Positions 18,403-25,599 of a DNA stretch of 64,000 nucleotides are shown piece after piece. Numbering within the stretch: position 1 is the stretch's first letter; every line of letters begins with the position of its first letter. Made by a program: the position numbers and the translations under genes. Source of the stretch: Leptolyngbya boryana PCC 6306 (GTDB taxonomy: Bacteria; Cyanobacteriota; Cyanobacteriia; Leptolyngbyales; Leptolyngbyaceae); NCBI RefSeq assembly GCF_000353285.1, contig NZ_KB731324.1:5164577-5228576 (forward strand). Reading direction: 5' to 3'. The notes under the pieces are model-generated. The model did not search any database. It worked only from the letters and a program-made list of their open reading frames with translations, and had not been told where the DNA came from.

Positions 18403-18426
18403 AAAAAAGGAGCCAAATTTGGCTCC
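18403..18426 (-). terminator. Rho-independent terminator of dedA
   Basis: On the minus strand GGAGCCAAATTTGGCTCC (18409-18426, fully self-complementary) is followed directly by six T residues. It lies 26 bp after the DedA stop and before the tRNA-Val gene, so it separates the two units. Confidence 0.85.
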
Positions 18427-18452
18427 CGCAAATTTATGCAAATTGAACAAGA

Positions 18453-19136
18453 TTACTGGCTTTGAGAAGAGTCGTCTGACACCGTTGGCAGTGCATTGGC
18501 TTCTAGCGTTTCAGACACCAACTGTTTCGATTTCCGCGATTCCAACCAAAACGGAACCACGAGCCAAGCCGCTACGAGCAAAAGTGCCACTACCCCAAAC
18601 TGTGAAGCCAGCGTAAACAGCTTCTCTAGAGGGACAACCTGACCCGCAAAATACGACAACGACACCATGACCGTTGCCCAAGTGAACGCTCCAGCAGTGT
18701 TGTACAGCGTAAATTTCCAATAGGGCATCTCTGCGATCCCGGCGAGCGGACTGGCAAAAATCCGCAACAGTGCCACAAATCGACCCAAGAAAACTGCCTT
18801 GCCAGCATTCTCCCCAAACTGGCGCTTTAGTTCTTCGATTTGAGTCTCTTGAATGCGGAACACCTTGCCCAAGTTGACCAGCAGTGCCCAGCCGCCGTAG
18901 CGCCCAATCCAGTAGCCAATATTGCCGCCGATCGTTGCGCCGAGCGCTGCATCACCAATCACCCAGAAATAATTCAGCTGATCGCTTCCTGCCAAAAAAC
19001 CACCCGCAAGCGTCACCGTTTCACCGGGAATGGGCAGCCCTAAATTCTCTAACAAAATTCCGAAAAAAATCGCCCAATAACCATACTGCTGAGCAATCTG
19101 CTCGATCGCTTCCGGCGAAATGAAGTCAAGTGACAT
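18453..19136 (-). CDS. DedA family membrane protein (SNARE-associated/VTT domain)
   Basis: 227 residues with four to five hydrophobic segments. DedA/VTT signatures are ENLGLPIPGET near the N-terminus, the glycine-rich GNIGYWIGRYGG and FLGRFVALLRIFASPLAG. These proteins are proposed lipid scramblases or transporters (undecaprenyl phosphate or phospholipid flipping in characterised members). The protein ends in a Ser/Gln-rich cytoplasmic tail. The transcript ends at the strong hairpin at 18403-18426. Divergent from the STAS gene over a 372-bp gap. Family assignment is firm. Confidence 0.9.
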   Translation of the reverse strand: MSLDFISPEAIEQIAQQYGYWAIFFGILLENLGLPIPGETVTLAGGFLAGSDQLNYFWVIGDAALGATIGGNIGYWIGRYGGWALLVNLGKVFRIQETQIEELKRQFGENAGKAVFLGRFVALLRIFASPLAGIAEMPYWKFTLYNTAGAFTWATVMVSLSYFAGQVVPLEKLFTLASQFGVVALLLVAAWLVVPFWLESRKSKQLVSETLEANALPTVSDDSSQSQ

Positions 19137-19355
19137 TGCAATAACCTTTACAAACCTTCATCTTCTTTCGATCTTGACGTGGTTTCGCCTCAAGTGTCAA
19201 TCAATCGATCGACAGTTTCTTTAAGTTCGCGATTTAGGACAGATTCATTAGCATCTCTTCACAACTGTCATCCGTATTTTTCTGTAACGATCAGGAAAAC
19301 TTTATTAAAATTGCGCTGAGATACGGAGAAAAATAAAGATTCGATAAAACTACGA

Positions 19356-19463
19356 TAGTTGTTTAGTGCATCCGGAAACAGACTCCTTATAGTTGAAGCA
19401 CTAAATAATGCGTACAACTACTTAGCAAAGGAACGATCCTTGCTCTAGTCAAGTCTTCCGGAT
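19356..19463 (+). promoter_or_regulatory. Structured leader of the STAS gene with alternative pairings
   Basis: In the 372-bp gap before the STAS gene three pairs of complementary segments interleave: TAGTTG (19356-19361) with CAACTA (19415-19420); TTTAGTGC (19362-19369) with GCACTAAA (19398-19405); and ATCCGGAA (19370-19377) with TTCCGGAT (19456-19463). The last pair crosses the first two, so it would form a pseudoknot or an alternative fold. A further small hairpin AGCAAAGG/CCTTGCT is at 19425-19445. It could be a regulatory 5' UTR or a separate small RNA. The rest of the gap shows nothing clear. Confidence 0.4.
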
Positions 19464-19508
19464 GAAGCATGGATGTGAGAGTGAACGAAAGTATGTGGAG
19501 ATATGGAA

Positions 19509-19865
19509 ATGGCGTTAATTGAGCGGCACGAAGAGGTTGTATTACAACCCCAGGGTCGATTAGATGCAGTGGGTGGTGCAGCATTACACCAACAGTGGGC
19601 AACCCTTGCACCTCGGCAATATAAAGCCTGGATTATTGATCTGTCGCGTGTTGAATTTATTGATAGTTCGGGGCTAGTTTCATTAGTCTCAGGATTAAAA
19701 GTTGCGACCCATACTGGTACTCAGCTTGTTTTATGTGGATTGCGTCCCTCGACTCGGTTGGTCTTTGAGATTACGCAACTGGATCAGGCGTTTTCGATTT
19801 TCGAGAATTATGAAGCGATCGAGGATGCTTTTGGTCGAGTTCAAGAAGTGCTGCAAATCGCTTAA
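19509..19865 (+). CDS. STAS-domain anti-sigma factor antagonist
   Basis: 118 residues, a single STAS domain. The phosphorylatable Ser lies in the usual segment IIDLSRVEFIDSSGLVSLVSGL (DSSG core). Such proteins bind or release anti-sigma/switch kinases in partner-switching cascades, and in cyanobacteria also act with serine phosphatases in motility or stress control. The start is placed at 19509 because GGAG at 19497-19500 is then 8 nt away; the ATG at 19503 is only 2 nt from it. No partner kinase is adjacent. A hairpin at 19991-20020 probably ends the transcript. Confidence 0.85.
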   Translation: MALIERHEEVVLQPQGRLDAVGGAALHQQWATLAPRQYKAWIIDLSRVEFIDSSGLVSLVSGLKVATHTGTQLVLCGLRPSTRLVFEITQLDQAFSIFENYEAIEDAFGRVQEVLQIA

Positions 19866-19990
19866 TTTATCAGAATTGCTTTATTCATCGCGTTTTGACC
19901 TCGTTCAGCGCTCTTAGTCGCTCTAGATCTCCTCTCTTCGCGAGTTGATCGAAGTCGAAACCTAACTCCAGTAAACCACTGTCAGCAAAA

Positions 19991-20024
19991 AGCCCTCGCA
20001 AGATTTAGCTTGTGGGGGCTTTGT
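19991..20024 (+). terminator. Candidate terminator after STAS gene
   Basis: AGCCCTCGCAAG (19991-20002) pairs with CTTGTGGGGGCT (20009-20020) as a 12-bp stem with two G-U wobbles, followed by TTTGTCGTT. On the opposite strand the stem is followed by an A-rich flank read as TTTT, so it could also serve the leftward coiled-coil gene that ends at 20055. Confidence 0.55.
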
Positions 20025-20054
20025 CGTTCAATTTATGCGTTAGAGATTCTTGAT

Positions 20055-20609
20055 TTAAGCATTCCCAAAGGTGGGCAGTGAAATTTCACCCTCACCTCGT
20101 GGAAAACTCGGCAAATCAAGATGCCCGTTTCTGCGATTTTGTACGGCTAAGCGATAATTGACGCTTTGGAGTTCCGCGTGAAGTTGACGATTTTCGCGCT
20201 GAATCATTGCCACCTTTTCTCGCACAGGCTGCATCCGCTCGGCAAATTTCTGCCGATACACTTTAGGCAATTCTTGCACGACTTGTTCGAGCATCTTCGA
20301 TCGCTCAGTTAATTCCTGAGCCGTTTGCCGTAACTGGCGCATTTCTTCATCGCGTTGCGTAATTTGCTCTTGGTAGAACGTGACTTGTTCCTCTACGGTC
20401 TGAAGCTGTTCGCGTAGCGCCCGGACTTCAGCGACTTGTCGATCGGACGGCTCATCTGAAGCGGGGATGGGCGCACTCGCATTGCCTTTAACCAGGCGGA
20501 ATAATTCCTGCGAGAGCTGCTGCACGAGCTGATCGCGCATTTGCAGTTCTTCTTGGAGACGGGCATTTTCAGCAAAGATTTGCTGAGCTTGAGAAGCGTC
20601 AAGTTGCAT
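20055..20609 (-). CDS. Coiled-coil protein, unknown function
   Basis: 184 residues, almost entirely predicted coiled coil with leucine heptads (LQEELQMRDQLVQQLSQELF) and a flexible C-terminus ending LPTFGNA. There is no signal peptide. The start ATG at 20609 overlaps the TGA stop of the upstream flavoprotein by one base (TGATG), so translation is likely coupled; a GTG one codon earlier is also possible. The coupling suggests that it partners with the flavoprotein or is simply co-expressed. No family recognised beyond conserved cyanobacterial coiled-coil proteins. Confidence 0.65.
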   Translation of the reverse strand: MQLDASQAQQIFAENARLQEELQMRDQLVQQLSQELFRLVKGNASAPIPASDEPSDRQVAEVRALREQLQTVEEQVTFYQEQITQRDEEMRQLRQTAQELTERSKMLEQVVQELPKVYRQKFAERMQPVREKVAMIQRENRQLHAELQSVNYRLAVQNRRNGHLDLPSFPRGEGEISLPTFGNA

Positions 20610-21625
20610 CACGAGATAGGTACTCCCTCTTGGGTTATGACGTTAAGGTTTTCCTCCCATAATCGCGGAGGAGACGATCGACGAATGTCTCGCCAAATTG
20701 CAGTTGCCGCCAATGTACCATCTGCAACCGCAATTGATACCTGATTTAATCCCTCTTTTAAATCTCCCAGTGCGAAAATTCTCGGATGCGATGTCCTACA
20801 CATGTCGTCAGTCAGAAGGTTTCCGCCTTTCCAGTCGAGTTCAATCCCTTTTAAGTAGGCATTGTAATAATGCGAACCCATTGCCACTAAGCCCGTCTGT
20901 AATTCGATCGTCCGTCCGTCCGCGAGTTCTACGCCTGTCATCTCATGATCATGTCCAACGAATCGCTTTAACGGCGTTTCGATGAGTGGATATCCGTGAG
21001 ATTTTAATTTTTCTCGCATCTCGTCGCTGACTTCAAATAAGCCCTGGGTAAAAACGGTGATGTAAGGCGTAAACCAATTCAACACAAATGCGGTGTTAAT
21101 CGCGCCTTCGCTGCCGACAAACAAGCCACATTTTTTGTCCGCCATTTCCCAACCGTCGCAGATCATGCAGACATGCAGGTTGTGCCCAGCGTAGTCGAAT
21201 ACGTTCTGCATATCGTCGAGCTTGGGCAAGTGGTCGATGATCCCACTCGCAGCAATCACATATTTAGAGCGAAAAACTGGGTGAATGCTATCTTGTTTGC
21301 CGACTTTGACTTTGACTGCGAAGGTTTCTCCTTCATCTTGCACCTCTTCGACAAAGCCCATGAGGTAATCGCCATTTAGCGAGAGAAAATGATTTTGCCC
21401 CTGCTGGAGCATGGTGCGACCAGGAGTGCCAGGGGGCAGACCAAGATAATTTTGCAGTTCTTGCATCCAGAACGATCGACCGCGACCTTTTTCGATCACC
21501 AGACACGACAGCCGATAGCGTTGTAAATAAATTGCAGCAGAGAGTCCACCCGCTCCGCCGCCTACAATAATTACATCGTAAACATGGTCAAGTCGCTGTT
21601 CGAGTGTCTTTTTAGAAAGCTTCAT
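20609..21625 (-). CDS. Thioredoxin-reductase-like FAD disulfide oxidoreductase with degenerate pyridine-nucleotide site
   Basis: 338 residues. An N-terminal FAD-binding GGGAGGLSAA (residues 22-31) precedes a redox-active CxxC at Cys153/Cys156 (HVCMICDGWE), the position of the CATC motif in thioredoxin reductase. Where NADPH-dependent enzymes have GGGxSAxE, this protein has VGSEGAINT, and no HRR motif follows. The late GDLKEGLNQVSIAVADG binds FAD. This pattern fits the ferredoxin- or diflavin-linked cyanobacterial TrxR relatives (slr0600/DDOR-like) that do not use NADPH. Tightly coupled to the downstream coiled-coil gene. Family level firm; subtype is inference. Confidence 0.85.
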   Translation of the reverse strand: MKLSKKTLEQRLDHVYDVIIVGGGAGGLSAAIYLQRYRLSCLVIEKGRGRSFWMQELQNYLGLPPGTPGRTMLQQGQNHFLSLNGDYLMGFVEEVQDEGETFAVKVKVGKQDSIHPVFRSKYVIAASGIIDHLPKLDDMQNVFDYAGHNLHVCMICDGWEMADKKCGLFVGSEGAINTAFVLNWFTPYITVFTQGLFEVSDEMREKLKSHGYPLIETPLKRFVGHDHEMTGVELADGRTIELQTGLVAMGSHYYNAYLKGIELDWKGGNLLTDDMCRTSHPRIFALGDLKEGLNQVSIAVADGTLAATAIWRDIRRSSPPRLWEENLNVITQEGVPIS

Positions 21626-21711
21626 GGCGATTTCCGCAGTAATCGTTGCATCGTGAATCTACGATTTTAATTGCAATCACAGATTTCTCCAATGTAGCAA
21701 TTCTGCAAGTT

Positions 21712-22419
21712 CTAAAGTGCGATCGAGCTTTCTGAACTGCCGACGGATTTGACCCATTCTTTGCCATTTTCCAGGAAGACGATCGAGGGAGTTCCTGCCG
21801 GATTGAGGTTGATTCGTTTTACCGTCACTTCTCCACCTGCGAGGCGTTCTCCAACTTGCACATAGCGCGAGGTGCCGTCGGTATCTTGAACGATCGCGCT
21901 TATGTTTGAGCCAGTTTGAATCACGCCGCTTAAGACGATCGCGTCTGCCAAATTTGGGCGAGAGATAGGGGGGGGTGGGATCACAGGCAGAGCAGGTTGG
22001 ACGGTCGGCAGTGTGCCGACTGAGAGCGGAGGCATCGGGGTAGAAGTGAGCCGAATGGGTTGAGGCTGAGGTAAAGCAACGGCAGGTGAAGTGCTGATGG
22101 TTGAGGATTTTGCTGCGATCGTTTTTGTGGGGGCTGGTTTGATCGTGGCTCTCAGGTCGGTTGGCATTTGAGGCGCTGCGAAGGGATCGCGATTGCTTCC
22201 GACAGCAACGGGCATTCGTGGGAGTTTGCTATTGGTCGTTGGAATCATGCCTGCGATTTTGACCGGAGGCAGGGTGAGCGATTTGGCGGGTACGACAGGT
22301 TGCGGGAAGGCTTGGGGGGTGGGCGGTGTAGATTGAGTATTGGTACGGTTGGTCGCGCAACTTGTGAGTAAGAGTGCTGTTCCGGTTGCAGCGCTCATCA
22401 TCCAGTGTCGTTTGCTCAT
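21712..22419 (-). CDS. Proline-rich lipoprotein, unknown function
   Basis: About 235 residues from the ATG at 22419 (MSKRHWMM); an upstream in-frame ATG at 22476 would spoil the signal peptide. The signal peptide ends in lipobox LLTSC. A low-complexity Pro/Thr/Ser-rich region (residues about 25-150) then leads to a C-terminal small beta domain (VLSGVIQTGSNISAIVQD, YVQVGERLAGGEVTVKRI) resembling the PilP/GspC-like homology region by pattern. It is probably anchored in the outer or plasma membrane. Divergent from the FAD oxidoreductase over 168 bp. The PilP-like reading is tentative. Confidence 0.65.
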   Translation of the reverse strand: MSKRHWMMSAATGTALLLTSCATNRTNTQSTPPTPQAFPQPVVPAKSLTLPPVKIAGMIPTTNSKLPRMPVAVGSNRDPFAAPQMPTDLRATIKPAPTKTIAAKSSTISTSPAVALPQPQPIRLTSTPMPPLSVGTLPTVQPALPVIPPPPISRPNLADAIVLSGVIQTGSNISAIVQDTDGTSRYVQVGERLAGGEVTVKRINLNPAGTPSIVFLENGKEWVKSVGSSESSIAL

Positions 22420-22587
22420 ACGGATACCCCAGTCGTTTACATTTATACAGAATAGCCATGAGTTTACGGAGCGCACGGTTTTATCTGCCGTTTGAGCTAT
22501 CGGTTTTAACGGATTTTTCGTAAAAATTAGTAGTTATACGTGGGCGTTCTCGCGGTTGTCGATCGCTAACCTGAAGAAATTACCGGA

Positions 22588-23616
22588 ATGCAAAAATTGG
22601 TTTTAGTGGGAGGAGGACATAGTCACGCGATCGCACTTCGACAATTCGGATTGCATCCGGTGCCTGATGTCGAAATTACGTTGATTAGTGAGGCAGAAAA
22701 TACGCCTTATTCAGGGCTGTTGCCGGGACATGTAGCAGGCTTCTACTCGTATGAGGAGTGTCATATCGATCTGCGCTCGCTGTGTGAATTCGCTAAGGCT
22801 GAATTGAGAATCGATCGCGCAATTGGGTTGGATTTGGCTCGGCATCAAGTCTTATGTGAGGCAGGAGAGGTTGAGTTTGATCTCGTGTCGCTCGATATTG
22901 GCAGTACGCCGATGATGCCAGCAGGAGCGGCGGGAATTGGGGCAAAGCCGATTGCTCAGTTTCTCAAATGGTGGAATCAGTTTGATGGTAAGAGTGTGGC
23001 GATCGTAGGCGGTGGAACAGGCGGGGTCGAGTTGGCGTTGAATATGCAGGCGAAGATGCCTGAGTTAAAGATTCATTTGTTTCAACGCGATCGCGAGTTG
23101 TTGCCAAGTCATAACCCTTGGGTGCGGCAGCAATTTCAAAAGATTTTGACGCAGAGAGGGATTCAACTTCACGTTGGGCAAGCTGTGGAACGTGCGACGG
23201 ATTGTGATGCAACGGTTTGGGTGACTCATGCCTCGGCTACGCCTTGGGTCAAGCAGTCTGGGCTGGCAGTAGACGCGCAAGGATTCGTTTTGGTGAACGA
23301 ATTTTTACAGTCGGTGTCTCATCCTGAGGTGTTTGCAGCGGGTGATATTGCCACAATGATGCACTACGATCGACCGAAGGCAGGAGTATTTGCGGTGAGG
23401 CAGGGCAAGCCTTTGTTTCACAATCTCCGGGCTAAGTTGGAAAATCGGGTGTTGAAGCCTTATCGTCCTCAGAAACGCTATCTGAGTTTGATTGGAACGG
23501 GGGATAAGGTTGCAGTGGCATCCTATGGGGGATTCGGTTGGCGCGCTCCGTGGGTGTGGTGGGTGAAGGACTTTATCGATCGGTCTTTTATGAACCAGTT
23601 TAAGAGGATGATTTAG
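22588..23616 (+). CDS. FAD-dependent pyridine nucleotide-disulfide oxidoreductase, SelD-associated type, stand-alone
   Basis: 342 residues. The N-terminal VLVGGGHSHAIALRQF motif is typical of the NDH-2-like domain that in many cyanobacteria is fused to selenide, water dikinase (SelD). A second Rossmann motif is VAIVGGGTGGVELAL, and the FAD motif is EVFAAGDIATM. The C-terminal FGWRAPWVWWVKDFIDRSF matches the end of that domain (quoted in part: FGWRAPWVW). Here the frame stops without a SelD domain, and none follows in the next 200 bp. It may be a free-standing oxidoreductase or the remnant of a fusion. Neighbour downstream is a MITE-like repeat. Confidence 0.8.
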   Translation: MQKLVLVGGGHSHAIALRQFGLHPVPDVEITLISEAENTPYSGLLPGHVAGFYSYEECHIDLRSLCEFAKAELRIDRAIGLDLARHQVLCEAGEVEFDLVSLDIGSTPMMPAGAAGIGAKPIAQFLKWWNQFDGKSVAIVGGGTGGVELALNMQAKMPELKIHLFQRDRELLPSHNPWVRQQFQKILTQRGIQLHVGQAVERATDCDATVWVTHASATPWVKQSGLAVDAQGFVLVNEFLQSVSHPEVFAAGDIATMMHYDRPKAGVFAVRQGKPLFHNLRAKLENRVLKPYRPQKRYLSLIGTGDKVAVASYGGFGWRAPWVWWVKDFIDRSFMNQFKRMI

Positions 23617-23640
23617 CAAGTCGTCGTTGAGACGCATTCA

Positions 23641-23769
23641 CCCGCCCCGGAATAGAATTCCAGGGCTAACGGTGCGAAGTCCTTAAAAGGACTGGGTCGC
23701 TCAATCTTTTGGTTAGTCCCGGTTAGGAGGCTTCGTTTTACTAGCTCCGAAATTCTATGCCGGGGTGGG
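23641..23769. repeat. MITE-like palindromic intergenic element, copy 1
   Basis: About 129 bp with imperfect terminal inverted repeats: CCCGCCCCGGAATAGAATTC at the left pairs with the GAATTTCGG/CCCCGG-type complement at the right (23741-23769). Inside are two hairpins, including AGTCC-TTAAAA-GGACT (23678-23693). The copy at 31360 has the same plan. Non-coding on both strands. Folded, it would make a cloverleaf-like RNA or DNA structure. This class of interspersed element is common in cyanobacteria; mobilisation by a transposase in trans is inference. Confidence 0.7.
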
Positions 23770-23827
23770 ATGTCAATGTGAGCGAAAAGTCTTTTGATAC
23801 CTTTAGAACATCCTCGCAGTAAAAGCT

Positions 23828-24181
23828 ATGCAATTATCTATTTCAGATGATCAGTTCAAAATCGATCTTGATGGTTGGGAACGTATTTGGGCGTTTTACT
23901 TTAATGCGGATTTGTACATTCCGTTGAGCCATATTACTCAGGTATCAACTGAGGAGCCTCGACATAGCTGGACGGATGTCAGAATGCCAGGGACGTTTTT
24001 GCCAGGGGTAATTAAGGCGGGAACTTACTATACCGATCGGGGTAAAGAGTTTTGGTATGTAACGCGGTTGGGACGATATTTGACTTTGGAGCTTGAGAAC
24101 GAGTTTTATCGGCGGATTGTGCTCAGTGTAGATCAGAATCAGCTTTGGGCAGATCGGATCAATGGACAAAAAGCTGTTTGA
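23828..24181 (+). CDS. Small PH-like domain protein, unknown function
   Basis: 117 residues, beta-rich, starting MQLSISDDQFKIDLDGWERI. The alternating strands and closing helix resemble a bacterial PH domain (YdjM/YcxB-like), with IPLSHITQV in the middle typical of such small proteins. No signal peptide or membrane helix. It stands alone between the MITE-like element and the leftward secreted protein. No biochemical role is known to me for this group. Confidence 0.6.
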   Translation: MQLSISDDQFKIDLDGWERIWAFYFNADLYIPLSHITQVSTEEPRHSWTDVRMPGTFLPGVIKAGTYYTDRGKEFWYVTRLGRYLTLELENEFYRRIVLSVDQNQLWADRINGQKAV

Positions 24182-24286
24182 ATACTCTAGCAGGCGCTTC
24201 CGAGAACAATGAATCTCGTTTTAGTCGATAAATTATTGGACACTCAGAAGCGCAGCTTGGCGAATTTGGTTCAGCGAGTCAAAACG

Positions 24287-25453
24287 TTACTTTAACCAGG
24301 ACAGCGATCGCAAAATTTCTGCTGCCTCATTTGGAGTAATCGTATTTCGGCATTGATTTGTTTTGCCACCGTAGTAGGTTCGACGAACAAAATCAGCACC
24401 AAGAATTCGATAAAACGGAGAAGTCGAACCTGGTGCAGTCGCCCAATCATTGAGTAAATTGGGCTGAGGTGTAGAAAGCTGCTGAGCAGATGGGGTTTTA
24501 AAGTCTCCAGTTTGCTCACCAAACAGCAGAGAGACTCGCCCAAAAAGCTGCGTTTCTACTGGGAATTCATACCCTCCAGGTACACCGCCAACACCGCCAC
24601 CTGTTGCCTCGATCGCAAAACATTTATCCTGTTGTGCATGGCGGTAAACGATGCCATAGTCTGGCCCAAATCGGCATCTGCCTTCACAAGGTTTCACATC
24701 CACTTTGCTCACCGTATAGCCAGCAGGAACAGAGCTTGGAACTGCGATCGCAATTTTCAAAGACTTCAGCGAAGCTTGCTGCTGAGGTGTCAGTTGAGGT
24801 GTTCCTGTCTGAGCCGTGAGCGGAATGCCAACGCCTGGGCGAATCTGATCCGAGATGAGAGCAGTTCCCGTTACGATCGTGCTAGGAGCTAATTTTGGAG
24901 CGCTTGAAGGATTGCTCGGATAAGTAGAACCGTTAAATTTTAAGCTGCGATAGCTCGGTTGTATACCTCCACCTGCAACGAACAGAATAATATCGCGCCA
25001 GCCTTTTGTTCTGGTGTTGCTGACGACGATCGGAGAATTGACGATCGTATGTCGCGAAAGCAAACTGTAACCGTTTCCTGCTGGTTTGAGAATCAGCATT
25101 GTACAGCCGCCTGTGCCACAGGTTGATTGAGAAACTAAATATACAATTTTCTCATCGCGACCATCGCCATCTAAATCGATCGAGTTATAAAGATAGCGAA
25201 CGTCAGCTACATCTCCAGAAAGCTCTCGGCGAATCGCTGCTTCTATTGCTGAATTACTTTGAGTTTGCGATCGCTGATAAGTTAGCGCGCGAAAGCGAAT
25301 GTTATCGACGTTTGGGAGTGTTTCTAAGGGGGACTCTGAATTTTGTGCAACTTTAGAAGATTGTGCTGCTGTGGGAGCTTGAAACCAGGAATTGAGGCTG
25401 AACCCAATTCCAAGAGCAGCCGTTAAAGATAACAATACGCGTTGCATTTGCAT
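24287..25453 (-). CDS. Secreted protein of unknown function with calcium-binding-like loop
   Basis: 388 residues with a Sec signal peptide (core VLLSLTAALGIGFSL, cleavage near APTAAQ). The N-terminal half has DLDGDGRDEKIVYL, an FG-GAP/EF-hand-like acidic loop usual in secreted beta-propeller or calcium-binding proteins, followed by CGTGGC. The C-terminal half has two Cys pairs (KPCEGRCRFG, and KTNQCRNT with an earlier DKCFAIEA), likely disulfides in the periplasm. It lies 146 bp downstream of the pseudo-caspase gene on the same strand, so it may be co-transcribed. No family name is recognised. Confidence 0.65.
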   Translation of the reverse strand: MQMQRVLLSLTAALGIGFSLNSWFQAPTAAQSSKVAQNSESPLETLPNVDNIRFRALTYQRSQTQSNSAIEAAIRRELSGDVADVRYLYNSIDLDGDGRDEKIVYLVSQSTCGTGGCTMLILKPAGNGYSLLSRHTIVNSPIVVSNTRTKGWRDIILFVAGGGIQPSYRSLKFNGSTYPSNPSSAPKLAPSTIVTGTALISDQIRPGVGIPLTAQTGTPQLTPQQQASLKSLKIAIAVPSSVPAGYTVSKVDVKPCEGRCRFGPDYGIVYRHAQQDKCFAIEATGGGVGGVPGGYEFPVETQLFGRVSLLFGEQTGDFKTPSAQQLSTPQPNLLNDWATAPGSTSPFYRILGADFVRRTYYGGKTNQCRNTITPNEAAEILRSLSWLK

Positions 25454-25599
25454 AACGATGAATGAAGTAGAAGGAAACTCAGAAATCGAAGTTTAGATTC
25501 AATTTACTGCGATCGTATTCCAGAACTGCATCAATGTTGATTCGCAAAATTGCCTATTTACGATCGCACGCCCATTTTATTCTCTAAACCACTTATTCT

